NCBI GenBank assembly: GCA_019044685.2
Contig: JAGTXX020000017.1
Span: forward strand, 62,001 to 126,000
Origin: Nannochloris sp. 'desiccata'
Lineage: Eukaryota > Chlorophyta > Trebouxiophyceae > Chlorellales > Chlorellaceae
Reading direction: 5' to 3'
DNA: 64,000 bases
A model generated the notes under the pieces. It worked only from the letters and a program-made list of their open reading frames with translations, had not been told where the DNA came from and did not search any database. Below, one piece after another: positions 39,601 to 50,537 of this stretch. The position numbers and the translations under genes are program-made. The first letter of the stretch is position 1, and every line of letters begins with the position of its first letter.

Positions 39601-40942
39601 GCAAGGAAGGTGGCGTGAAGCTTTGGACCGTCTTTTGGAAACGAATAATTTCCCTGAATTTACCGGCCGTGTCTGCCCTGCTCCCTGTGAAGGTTCTTGT
39701 GTGCTGGGTATCAACCAAAATCCTGTCACTATCAAAACAATGGAAGTTTCCATCATCGACAAAGGCTTTGACGAAGGATGGATTGTTCCTCGTCCTCCCA
39801 TGTCTCGCACAGGTCGCCGTGTTGCTGTCATCGGAAGCGGCCCCGCAGGCATGGCTGTAGCTGATCAGCTTAACAAAGCTGGACACACCGTCACTGTATA
39901 TGAACGTTCCGACCGTCCTGGTGGCTTAATGATGTACGGAGTGCCTAATATGAAAACCGATAAAGTTGATGTTGTTCAACGTCGTGTCAATTTGATGGCT
40001 GAGGAAGGAGTTACCTTTGTTACTGAAGCCCACGTTGGTAAAGGCGTAGATATCAAATCTATTCGTGCTGCCACTGATGCAGTTGTTCTCGCTGCTGGTG
40101 CAACAAAGCCTCGCGACTTGCCTATTGAAGGTCGTGGCTTAAAGGGAGTTCACTTTGCAATGGAGTTTTTGCATGCTAATACGAAATCTTTACTTGATTC
40201 CAACCTTGCTGATGGGAAATACATCTCTGCTGAAGGGAAGAAAGTTATCGTCATCGGTGGCGGTGATACTGGCACTGATTGCATTGGAACTTCTCTCCGC
40301 CACGGTGCGACCTCCATCGTCAATTTGGAGTTGTTAAGTCAACCTCCGGAGACTCGTGGAGCAAACAATCCTTGGCCATATTACCCTCGTGTATTCAAGG
40401 TAGATTATGGCCATGCGGAAGCTGCTGCCAAGTACGGAAAGGACCCTCGTGAGTATGAGGTCTTGAGCAAGCGGTTTATTGATGATGGTAACGGTAATTT
40501 GAAAGGAGTTGAGATCGTTTCAGTGGAGTGGGAATTCCCTGCTGGTGGGCCTCCTAAATTTAAGGAAATCCCTGGTAGTGAGCGCATTCTTGAAGCTGAT
40601 CTTGTGTTGCTTGCAATGGGTTTCTTAGGCCCTGAGGCTACTTTGGCAGAAGCGCTTGGTGTTGATCTTGATCCTCGTTCCAACTTCAAAGCTGAATTTG
40701 GCCAGTTTGCGACTTCTATTGATGGTGTATTCGCTGCTGGAGATTGCCGTCGTGGACAGTCTTTGGTTGTTTGGGCTATTGCTGAAGGTAGACAAGCAGC
40801 TGCTGCCTGTAATGAGTATTTAACTTCTCGTCCTGCCAAGTATCCTGAAGGTACAGATCGTACTGAAGGTGGTGTAATCCCTGTGTATGAGTTTGAGGAG
40901 AGTGGTGGACTCAGAAACAGCGGTCGCCATGCTACAGCTTAA
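33638..40942 (+). CDS. NADH-dependent glutamate synthase (GOGAT), fused alpha-beta
   Basis: Five exons: 33638-33847, 34014-34055 (42-bp microexon), 34167-34403, 34506-37759 and 37912-40942; about 2257 aa, the size of plant/fungal NADH-GOGAT. Residues 1-80 are Arg/Ser/Leu-rich, like a plastid transit peptide plus propeptide. Catalytic Cys94 lies in [14 protein letters not shown], followed by [17 protein letters not shown] (glutaminase). Central and FMN domains follow; the 3Fe-4S loop is [18 protein letters not shown] (~1248-1265). The beta half has two Cys clusters ([18 protein letters not shown], from ~1780), then [15 protein letters not shown] (FAD) and [19 protein letters not shown] (NAD(P)H). 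It makes two glutamates from glutamine and 2-oxoglutarate, re-fixing ammonia, including that from photorespiration. Confidence 0.96.
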
Positions 40943-41502
40943 ATTAGCGTAGAATGCTCTCTTTGAAGATCAAAAATTAAATTTTAAAATCAAAGAAGTT
41001 TGTATTATGACCACAGACAGGGTTGCTGAGGGTTGCTGTTGTGAATTTGAATAGAAATATATATTATTAATATTAGTATATAAAATATTAGTGTATACTT
41101 GCATAAACGAATGATACAAACGACCTTTGAACTCCCTATGGTTGATATTTGATAGTCTCATTTCTCCTTGTCTCTCTATGTCCTCTTTATAAGTAAAATT
41201 CGAAACTCACTAGGACTGGCGGGACTTTTTTTTTCCTTTCTTTTATTTTTTTTCTTCGTTTGTTTGCTTAGTAATAAGTAGTGTTGATTGTTTATCGATG
41301 TGGATGATGCGTAGATCGCCATCCCTTGTAAAATAGAATGCACCATTAATTGGAAAGAGAAAGAGTGTGGCAAAATTTTAAAGTGAAAGCCTGCGGCCGA
41401 GACAAACTGTGTCACAATTTCATTATTTCGTTGCCAGCCTTGACTAGCCCCTATCTTGTTATCAATTATACGAGGTATAGTTCGTATTTGAAAGCAGCCA
41501 GA
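40943..41502. other. Intergenic region (GOGAT / quinone oxidoreductase)
   Basis: 560 bp holding the GOGAT 3' UTR and the upstream region of the next gene in the same direction. A/T-rich with TATTAATATTAG-like runs near 41060-41090. No gene supported. Confidence 0.4.
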
Positions 41503-42658
41503 ATGAAAGGTGTAATTTTTGAACAATTTGGTCCCCCTGAAGTTCTTCGAGTTCGAAATGATCTGCCAAAGCCAGAGCGAAAACCTGGCCAAGGCCGCTG
41601 CCTCGTTCAAATCGCTTCGACAAGTGTGAATCCTATTGATTATAAAACTAGAAAGGGCGAGGTGCCTCGCTTCATGGTCAAGCTTCCCAATGAAAGTAGT
41701 GATCTGTTCCCCGTCGTCTTGGTTAGCCTTGGACGGCCTTCCACGGCATGCTTTGAAAGAAAACTGTAATATTCCACAACCACTGAGTGTAAAAATGAAA
41801 CTCGTCATTTCCTTCCTGCAGGTTCTTGGAGGCGATTTGAGCGGCGTTGTTGTTGAAAGCGACGAGGGCAGCAAGTTCCCTCCTGGGACCCGAGTATTTG
41901 GCTGCACTGAAGGCTTCCAGCTGTATAGCCGCGAAGGATGTTACTCGGAGTACTTTTGCGCACCAGAAAATCAACTCGCTGTGGTCCCTGCCAACACTAC
42001 CCTCTCAGACGCTGGCGCTTTACCGCTTGTGTCTCTCACAGCCTGGCAATCTTTGGAGGCAGCTTCTCTTTCCCCAGGCAACAGACTTCTTATCCATGCT
42101 GGGGCAGGTGGCGTAGGTAGCGTTGCTATTCAAATCGCAAAAGCACGTGGTCTCCACGTGACAACCACCTGCTCTACCCGCAATATTGATTTTTGTACTA
42201 AGGAACTGGGCGCCGATGTGGCGATCGATTATACCACGCAACAGTTTGAAGAAGTCTGTAAAAACGAACCTTTCGATGCTGTTATTGACCTGATCGGAGG
42301 TTCCGTTGAAATTCGAAGTATGAAGGTGCTGAAAAAGACAGGGACAATGGTTACGGTTTTAAACAGTGGGTGGATCAAGGAACGTGGTGTGGGCATGGCT
42401 CCACTGTTTGTTTTATACCACCTTGCAAAGAATAAAATGTTCGGTACCTTACGCCTGGGCCCTAAATATAAAGTTATTTTAGTAAGTCCTAATGGAGAAC
42501 AGATGGCCGAGGTAGCTACATTGCTGGAGAGCAGGAACTTGAAGCCTATCATAGATAGAAAAGTGCCATTGGAAGAGGTAGTAGAGGCTCATAAGTACAT
42601 GGAACAAGGGCATGCAAGGGGTAAAGTTGTTCTGATTGTAAATCCTGCATTGGAGTAA
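41503..42658 (+). CDS. Zinc-independent quinone oxidoreductase / alkenal reductase (MDR family)
   Basis: Two exons, 41503-41721 and 41822-42658; about 351 aa. The first donor (TTG|GTTAGC) is weak but gives phase 0 and the expected LGGDLSGVVVE after the acceptor. Medium-chain reductase landmarks: MKGVIFEQFGPPEVLRV, STSVNPIDYKTRKGE, the NADPH-binding IHAGAGGVGSVAIQIAKARG, ATTCSTRN-like loop, and the ending EEVVEAHKYMEQGHARGKVV. No zinc ligands, as in QOR. Related plant proteins (ceQORH, AOR) reduce reactive carbonyls or quinones with NADPH, in or near the plastid. Substrate not determinable; no clear transit peptide from the chosen ATG. Confidence 0.85.
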
Positions 42659-42930
42659 GATGGTTAAGTAGTTACGGTGACTGAATTGATGGTGCATGTG
42701 ACCTAGCGTTGTTCTCTGATTGATGTTTTTTTTTTATTTGCTTACTACTTGCTTAATTTTTCGTGTACGATAGTTTGTTTGTTGTGTTATAACTAGCGAA
42801 TTAATAATTACACAAGAGAAGAAAAAGAGGGGGTAGTTAAAGATAAAGCTGGCAAAGACGGTAGGATTGAGAAGCAAGAGCAAAGCATCAATTCAGGTTT
42901 TGTAACACAGAAAAATATTTAAATTCTTGA

Positions 42931-44299
42931 TTAGACTGTGGGCAAGTTCAATTCCTTTGCGTTGACAATAGAAGGAGCAGCCTTAGGGATATCCTCAAAC
43001 GGTCCGTCTACAAACGGCAACACATCGTTCTTTGTCCAAGCAGGGTAGCCCTTCAAAGTAGCAGCTACGTTGCATGCAGCCAAGGTCGCCATACCAGCTC
43101 TGGTCCACAGAGTAGCAGAGGCAATATGAGGGACGACCACAGCGTTAGGGCAGTCACCAAGACCAGGTTTCATCAAAGGTTCGTCTTCAAATACATCAAG
43201 ACCACATCTGAAATCAGGATTTGCTTTTAAATGAGCTACAAGAGCAACCTCGTCAACACATGGTCCTCGGGCAGCATTCACCAACACGGCATCTTTTTTC
43301 ATCATATTCAACCTTTCTTTATTAATTAAATGCTTGGTATTTTCGTCAAGATTGCAGTGAAGACTGACCACATCAGATTCACGAAGTACTTCCTCCACAG
43401 TTTCGCATCTTCTTGCTGTGACGGGTTTCTCGCCTTTTGATTTTAATAAGTTTCCATAGTCTGAAATATACTCTTCCAGGAACTTGTTGGGATATGGGTC
43501 GTAATAGATAAGATCCATTTTATGTCCTTCAACCATCATACGTGCATAGGCGCTACCAATACGCCCAGCGCCGACGATACCGACAGTTTTACCTTGAAGT
43601 AAGTTTCCGACAAAGAGGGTGGGCAACCATCCTTTGTACTTGTTAGCACGCATAAAGTTATCTCCTTCGACGACACGGCGGGCAGCTGCCATAGTTAACG
43701 CAGCAGCAAGCTCCGCGGTGGTTTCTGTCAAGACTCCAGGGGTGTTTCCTACAGGTATGCCGCGTTTTGTGGCCTCGGGCACGATGACATTGTTGTAGCC
43801 GACTGCATAGTTTGAGTATGCTCTGCCACCTGCAGCTTTGAGAGCTTCAAAGAGCTCGGAGCTCCAATCTTCAGTGAGCTGGCCAATCAATCCATCGCAT
43901 TTCTTGTCGAGAAGTTTCTTGATGGTGGCGTTATCGAGGATGGTTTGTTCAGAAGTGCAGATTTCTACACGGCATCCAGAGGAGGTGAGGACATTGAGCC
44001 AGCGATCGCCAGGGAGATTTTTGGTGACGATGACGCGATGTTCGCCGTCAGGGTTGTGCACCTGTATAAAGGAGGAAGTTGGTTAAAAAACGGCTTGATC
44101 AGGAGCAGATTCAGCCAATCAAGGCAGACGGGAAGTTGTGATTTTGTAAGATTAGATATAAAATGCACACCTCGACGGGAATGCCGTTGACACTAGCTTT
44201 GGTAGTCATTGATCTTGAAGCTTGGGCAGCAGCAGAGGTCCTCACTTCAGGTGTAAGAGCCCTACCAGCAATGCGAGAGAGCACACTTCTGAGTGCCAT
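42931..44299 (-). CDS. HPR1: Hydroxypyruvate reductase (HPR1 type)
   Basis: Two exons, 44299-44171 and 44061-42931; about 419 aa. Exon 1 encodes a 40-odd residue extension (MALRSVLSRIAGRALTPEVR...) with Arg/Ala/Ser and no acids at the start, like a mitochondrial presequence. The core is plant HPR1: YNNVIVPEATKRGIPVGNTP, NAD motif VGIVGAGRIGSAYARMM followed by YYDPYPNKF (Asp at the end of beta-2 suggests NADH), catalytic Arg in VNAARGPCVDE, Glu in VFEDEP and His in VVPHIASATLWTR. It reduces hydroxypyruvate to glycerate, the last carbon step before re-entry to the plastid. It lacks a PTS1 (ends NLPTV), unlike peroxisomal land-plant HPR1. Divergent from the LOV gene. Confidence 0.93.
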
Positions 44300-44888
44300 G
44301 CCAAACTATCTATTATATATCTGCACGTCTGCACAAGCAAATCTAAATAAAATACTATTAGATGACACAATGGAGCCTCGATCAGCTTAAATGGGAGTTC
44401 TTGTGCGTCTCTGTTTCTCCACCCAAATCCTCCAACACTTGGAAGACCCTGCTTTGCAAGTTGAGTTGTGTATTTGTTATGGCAACCATCAAGTCAATTT
44501 TTCTAAGCTGTCACATACATCCTAGGATAATCAAGCTTATATCGGTATTCATTCACAATACAACTAAGCACCCTCAGGAGGTTCCTATCTCGTCAATCTA
44601 TTTACAAGCCTTGCGGGCCGACTCAAGGCGGCAACGGGACAGAGCAGTTTTTTTCTTCTTTTCTCGAGTTTTTTTCAATTAACTGATTTCTTTTTGTCAG
44701 CCGTGTCTAACAAGACTCTGCAGTGTTAATCAAGGAAATACCCATCAGGGTATCTGTTTTTGAAGCCTGTCCAAGTTCTTTCTGGCCCTTTTCGGGCGGA
44801 GCTCAGGTGTCACAGCACTCCCAGCTATACATGCTGTCGGGCACAAAATCAAGTTCACAGTATTACTTTTGGTTACTTATTTAGTACA
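44300..44888. promoter_or_regulatory. Divergent intergenic region (HPR1 / LOV protein)
   Basis: 589 bp between the divergent starts of HPR1 and a blue-light receptor gene. Short ORFs here have no family features. Confidence 0.35.
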
Positions 44889-46190
44889 ATGGCTAGTCTA
44901 CAGTCTCAAGCAGCTGCCCTAGACGCGTTTTTCTCGCAATATTCGCTCAATTTCGTAATTAGTAACCCTCGCGAGCCCGATAATCCAATTATCTATGCCT
45001 CGGAGGGGTTTTTCAGGATGACGGGTTATTCCCCAGCAGAGACTTTGAACAAGAATTGCAGATTCTTGCAGGTAAGAGAAAGAGATCGCAAATTTGTTTC
45101 GAGATTTTTGATGCAAAGCCTTCCCAAAGGGTAGCTTGAATTCTCACCATTTTCCCGCGATTCTCGTTTGCTGACATCTTATTGATCCATTAAACAGGGT
45201 CCCGGCACTTCCCCGCAAGCCATCATGGAAATTAGGGAAGCAATGAGAGAGGAACGACAAATCAGCGTCCTCCTACTGAACTTCCGCAAAGACGGGCAGC
45301 CATTCTGGAACGCATTTACCTTGGCTCCTATCAAAGGCTTGTCTGGTGTAGTTGAGTATTACATTGGCATTCAAGTAGACGTTACAGAGTTTGTAGGTAC
45401 AGGAGAAATAAATGAAGAAGCGGTCAAGGCCGTGGCCAAAGAAGAGCTTGCACAAGCCCAACAAATGGCCCAAGACATAATGCATAATGCTGATTTAATA
45501 GCACAGAACTGTCGTCAAACATGTGGGGCCGATAAAAGCATCCCGACCTCACTGTTATCTGGTCTGAGCTCTGTTGCAGGCGCCTTTGTTATGTGCGACC
45601 CCAAATTACCAGACCTGCCTATGGTATTTTGTAGCCCTGGGTTTTTAGAGTTAACAGGGTATAGCTGTGCAGAGCTATTAGGTAGAAACTGTCGGATGCT
45701 CCAAGGACCTGAGACCAACCCGGATTCTAGAAGAATAATTAGAGAAGGATTAGCTGCAAAAAAAGCGTTTACAGTGTCTATTTTAAATTATAAAAAAGAC
45801 GGAACTCCATTTCAAAATTGTTTACATATAGCTCCGGTGAGAGATGCTGGCGGAGAGGTCAAATTTTATTGTGGGGTGCAATTAGAATTAGGTGAAGGAC
45901 GGAGCGGTGGTCGATCAAGTAGCGCTGGAGAGGATGCAATCCTGGCAACTGATACTAATGGCCATGATATTGGCAATGAAACTGATGGAAATGCCCATCA
46001 TATTACTGCTCAAGCGACAGGAATGCAAATATTACAGCAAAAAGGTACCGTAGGGGCAGTACGGGTAGCAGTACGCTCTCTTGCTACGAGTGGATTACGA
46101 CGTTCATTATCAGATCAATATAGACCTGGTGCAGAACCTGGGACCATTGGAGCTAAGCCAACAAATGCAGGTGAAGGACAGCAGAAATAG
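44889..46190 (+). CDS. Tandem LOV-domain protein without kinase
   Basis: Two exons, 44889-45071 and 45198-46190; about 391 aa. The start is the ATG in MASLQSQAAALDAFF; an upstream in-frame codon adds only UTR-like residues. LOV1 (~12-120): NFVISNPREPDNPIIYASEG and LNKNCRFLQ|GPGT, the flavin-binding Cys57 lying in the motif that is split by the intron. LOV2 (~185-290): FVMCDPKLPDLPMVFCSPGF and GRNCRMLQGPETN with Cys226. Both keep the FMN-binding N-C-R-x-L-Q and NYKKDG / NFRKDG features. A disordered tail follows. Phototropins carry LOV-LOV-kinase; here no kinase follows. Function could be photosensing through partner binding, like plant PLP or ZTL-type proteins. Location unclear. Confidence 0.92.
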
Positions 46191-46811
46191 AGAGACAGCA
46201 ATAGATAGAGTAGAAAACTTTGCACTTTATAGCCACCAATTATATATTTTCTTGACGGTATTTACCTTTTTCGACAAGCAGTATACTTTTATCATAATTA
46301 TTATATTTTTATTTACAGAGGTGTCCTTGAATCAATTAGATACTCATAGTACTTAGTATTAGTAGTAGTAAATCGTTGCGTGAAATTTATGAAATGGAAA
46401 GAAAGAAAGGAAAAGGGGACTTCGTTAGGAGGAATAAAGATTGATTTCGTTTAGATAAAAATTCGGGGGTGCCGTACAGAGTTGAAATTTGAAATCATTT
46501 AATATTATTCGGAAAGAAAAGGTACAAAGTTGGGATGAAATGATCAAATCAATTAATCATTCAATCAGGTAACTCTCCAAGGTTGGAAAAAGAGAATTGG
46601 GAAAATGAAAAAGGGGAGGAAAGAATAAAAAAAAAACATCACAAAAAGCAACGCCCAGATAAAAAAAGAGAGACGCCTATGAAATAAACCAACAAGACAA
46701 GAGAGGCAGTTTTCAAATGCCTACTTTCAAACAAACAAATGCAAACTTTCCCCTTGATCTTCTCTTTTATTATTACTATTATCTTTCCTAATGGTACTGA
46801 ACGCAGTCAAG
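46191..46811. other. Convergent intergenic region (LOV / GYD1)
   Basis: 621 bp, A-rich, with purine-rich runs (GAAAGAAAGG...). No gene or RNA seen. Confidence 0.4.
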
Positions 46812-49800
46812 TTACTGTTGTTGCTGTTCAGATGCTTTCGCTTTTGTGGCTTCGTCGACCAAATACACTAGACCTCTAAAATTAATACCAGAGTGATTAC
46901 TCAAAGACATTTCACAAGTACGGGAGGTAGAGTACCCATCGGAGCACCCGGCCACATTCAAATGTTGTAAAGAAGATCCAGTTAACTCGGGGTATCTCAT
47001 TCCACGATCACCAGCCATACCACAGCATGGAATATTCGAAGGCACCACTTCCTCTGCACACATTGAGGCAACCTTGAGGAAAGATTCTTCAATACCCATT
47101 TTCTTGGAAGAGCAAGGCACGTGGACAGCTACAGAATCTTTCACTTTCGTGAACTCGAGTTTATCTGCCAAGAAGTGGCGAATGAACTCGACAGGCTCAT
47201 ATAAAGAAAACCGAAGAGCGGGGTCGCTGAGACTTGCCTTGATTTGAGATAAACATGGGGATGTATCCACAACAATGGGATACTTACCACCTTCCGAAGC
47301 CTTCATAAGAGCAGACTCAAGTTCGGTACCCTTCTTTGCAGCAGCATCCTTGAAGCCACGACTATTGAACATCATCCCACAGCATGTGTTGGACAAGCCC
47401 TCGGGGTAGATGACCTCGTACCCTGCTTTATTGAACAAGGAAAGTAACTTTTCGTGGACACTGGCTTGCTGATCATCACCACGGGAAGGTCCCATGATAC
47501 GGGTAACGCATGCAGGGGCGTAGACGACCTTGCGAGGGATACTACGGGTTTCAGAATTTGTAGCGGTGACAGGTGCGGCAGGGTTTAAATCCAGTTTAGA
47601 TGCACCTTTAGGCATGTAGGGGTTCCATTCAGGGATCATATGATTAGATACTCTATTTAACGCAGTAGAAATCGCTTGAATAGGGGTAGTTCCAATCACA
47701 GCATGCGCAGCAGACACTACATTCAAGGCTTTATTCATTACCCAGGCGACTGATGAAAAGTTGTTGGCAATGGCATCGGCTACAGCAGAAGCACGAGGCA
47801 TCTTTTCCATATCTTCACTACGGATTTGTTTGATTAACTCTCCAGTGTTAATTTTGACAGGGCATTTCTCTTGGCACATCCCGTCAGCAGCACACGTGTC
47901 TTGACCGTCATATTCATAAATGGCAGACATTTCAGCGAGACGAGCTTCTTGTTGAGGGGTACGAGCTTCCATTTCTTTGAGACGGTAAATTTCTTTGTAC
48001 ACAGCAATACGCTGACGAGGAGTGATAGTCAAATCTTTGGAAGGACAGTTGCTTTCGCAGAAACCGCACTCGATACAACGATTTACCAAAGGAGACGCCG
48101 TGGGGGAGGGTTTCAAGTGTTTGACGTGGACCATAGGATCTTTGTTTAAGATGACACCAGGGTTGAGGATGTTACTTGGATCAAATAATCCTTTCAATTC
48201 CCACATTAATTCGGTTGCCTTGGTACCCCATTCCATCTCAACATAGGGCGCCATGTTACGACCAGTGCCGTGCTCACCTTTCAAAGAACCACCGTGTTTC
48301 ACCGCGACGATGTAGCACATTTCATCCATCATATCTTGGAATCGTTTCACTTCTTCAGGAGTACGGAATCCTTGAGAAAAGACCAAGTGTAAATTTCCTT
48401 CCAAAGCGTGACCAAAGCATGATGCATCGTGATATTCAAACTTCTGGAACATTTCAATCAAGTCTACAGTCATCTCACCCAGACGGTCAGTAGGGCAAGC
48501 GACATCTTCCAAAAGCATGGTAGTTCCAGCCTCACGAGCTCCACCAACGATGGGAATTAAGCCTTTGCGTGCGTCCCAATAAACCTTTGCTTCTTTATCG
48601 TTGTGGGTGAAGGCATAGTCATCAAGATCCTTGACAACACCAACGTCAGGGCCATACGGGAAATTGGAGGCACGCAAGGTGGAATGGATCTCGCCAAGAC
48701 GAGCGTGCAAGTCTTCAGAAGTTTGTCCGCGACATTCAATCAACAAAGCCGCCGCCATTGGGCCACAGCCCTTGATGTCTGGCACTAAAGTAGACATTTT
48801 TTCATCAGCTTCGAATTCTCGTAATGCAGCACGATCAAATAACTCTACCGCATCAACTGCAGTTTCGTGACGAAGCACAGCAGCTGCTTTGCAAGCAGAC
48901 ATGATGTCGGGGAATAGAACAAAGGCAGACGCCTTGTTTGGCCATTCAGGGACTGTGTTGTAGGTCACTTGAGAGACGAAACCAAGAGTACCTTCACTAC
49001 CAATAATCAAACGCTTCACAATCTCGATAGGATCGTCAACAGGGAAGTCTACAAGGGCATTTAAAGAATATCCAGTGGTGCACTTGATGGAGAATTTACG
49101 ACGAATCAAAGAAGCTAATTGTTTATCAGCTTGAACCCTCTTGGCTAGGTCAACCACACCTTTGACAAGCTCCGCATGATTTTTAAGGAACGCAGCACGT
49201 GATCCCTCGTCAGCAGTGTCCAGGATACTACCATCTGCAAGAACGATACGAATATCCTTCAAGGTGTGGTACGTATTTTGACTGACACCGCAGCACATAC
49301 CAGAAGAGTTGTTATTAACGATGCCACCAATCATGCAGGAATCAATAGAAGCAGGGTCAGGTCCAATTTTGTATTGAACAGGGTGGTTGTGCTTGTGCTT
49401 GTGATTGGCAAGAATGCGGTTGACTTCACCGCCGATGAGACCAGGCTCAACTGTAATCATAGAGCCATCACCGTGGACAGTGTAGTTTCTGAAGTTGTTT
49501 TTACCAGTGTGACTGATTTTTAAGAGCACAGAGTCGGTGAGAGCCTGCCCAGAAAGGGAGGTGCCAGCGGCACGGAAGGTTACAGGGACACCATGCTTCT
49601 CAGCGATAGGGAGAATCTTTTGGATCTCTTCTTCGCTGGTGATTTTCAAGACCAGTTTGGGGTTGAGTCTGTAGAAAGAAGCATCAGTTCCGTAGGCAAA
49701 GGTACGAACAGGGTCAGTGAACTGACGGGCCTTGGGAATGAAGCCTGTAGGGGATTGAAGAAAATAAAAATTGGTTAGTAAATTTCTCTATGGATCAGAA

Positions 49801-50282
49801 ATTAGAGGGTATAGACAGATTTGGATGGTTTTAATAAGTAGAATGAGTGGAAAACAAAGGTCATCTGGTTTAATTTAAGTTGAACAGATCAGCCCAGGAC
49901 AAGATCAATGGCGGTGGCCACAAAACTCACTTGAAACATCTTGGATAAATGCTGCATAACGGCCGTCCTCAATGCGTCTACCATCAACATTCTCCCATTC
50001 CTTGGGAACAAAGTCTTTTTCGTGAGGTTCTACGATAGAAATAGCACCGACTTCATCCGTGTGGGTGAGAGGAAGCACATCGGGTTGGAGTTTGGTAGCC
50101 ACTTGTTGTGCAGGGAGAGCTGCTGCCCGGATCTGAGACATCGAGGAAGGTAAATTGCGCTGGACAGCTGGCGCACGGGCCCCAACGAACCCTGAAGCCA
50201 AGCTAGGCAAAGTATTCTCTTCGGCCGATGCCACCAGTCCGCGAAGCCTGCCTCCCAGGAGGGAGGCCGCGCGACGCTTCAT
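46812..50282 (-). CDS. GYD1: Glycolate dehydrogenase (GYD1-type FAD / Fe-S / CCG protein)
   Basis: Two exons, 50282-49931 and 49744-46812; about 1094 aa, the same unusual length as Chlamydomonas GYD1. The Arg-rich start (MKRRAASLLGGRLRGL) resembles a mitochondrial presequence. FAD_binding_4 and FAD-oxidase_C domains (~120-640) contain VTFRAAGTSLSGQAL and IGGIVNNNSSGMCCG, and a distal KHGGSLKGEHGTGRN. Two 4Fe-4S motifs follow: CIECGFCESNCP and CAADGMCQEKCP. CCG domains come last: SNTCCGMMFNSRGF and IPCCGMAGDRGMRYPEL. It oxidises glycolate to glyoxylate, passing electrons to the respiratory chain rather than O2, so making no H2O2. D-lactate dehydrogenase is the alternative for this fold, but neighbours and length favour glycolate. 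Divergent from SGAT by 255 bp. Confidence 0.9.
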
Positions 50283-50537
50283 GACCAGTTAGTAGAGGTT
50301 ATTGATATGTGAACTGATAAAAATTTGAGCTCAAATGCCTACCCCACCACCTCATAAATCCTCCTACAATGCCATATGAGCGATTTAGAAAGTCGAGTCC
50401 AAAAGTGAATGGGTGAACTTGATGAACGTGCGCATTTCAGTGCAGATCAGCTAATTTAATTGATTTATTCTGCAGCTTTATTCTTATTTGCAAAGCATCA
50501 GTACGGGTCACCTTTAAGAAAAGCTTAATAACAGAAG
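50283..50537. promoter_or_regulatory. Candidate bidirectional promoter GYD1 / SGAT with palindrome
   Basis: 255 bp between the two divergent starts, containing the perfect 14-bp palindrome ATTTGAGCTCAAAT (50323-50336), 41 bp from the GYD1 start. Co-regulation is inferred from linked function and spacing. Confidence 0.5.

Noticed and set aside
46812..50282. GYD1 as D-lactate dehydrogenase
   Set aside because: Same fold, so not excluded by motif alone. Length near 1094 aa, similarity to Chlamydomonas GYD1 and the SGAT/HPR1 neighbours make glycolate dehydrogenase the better call.
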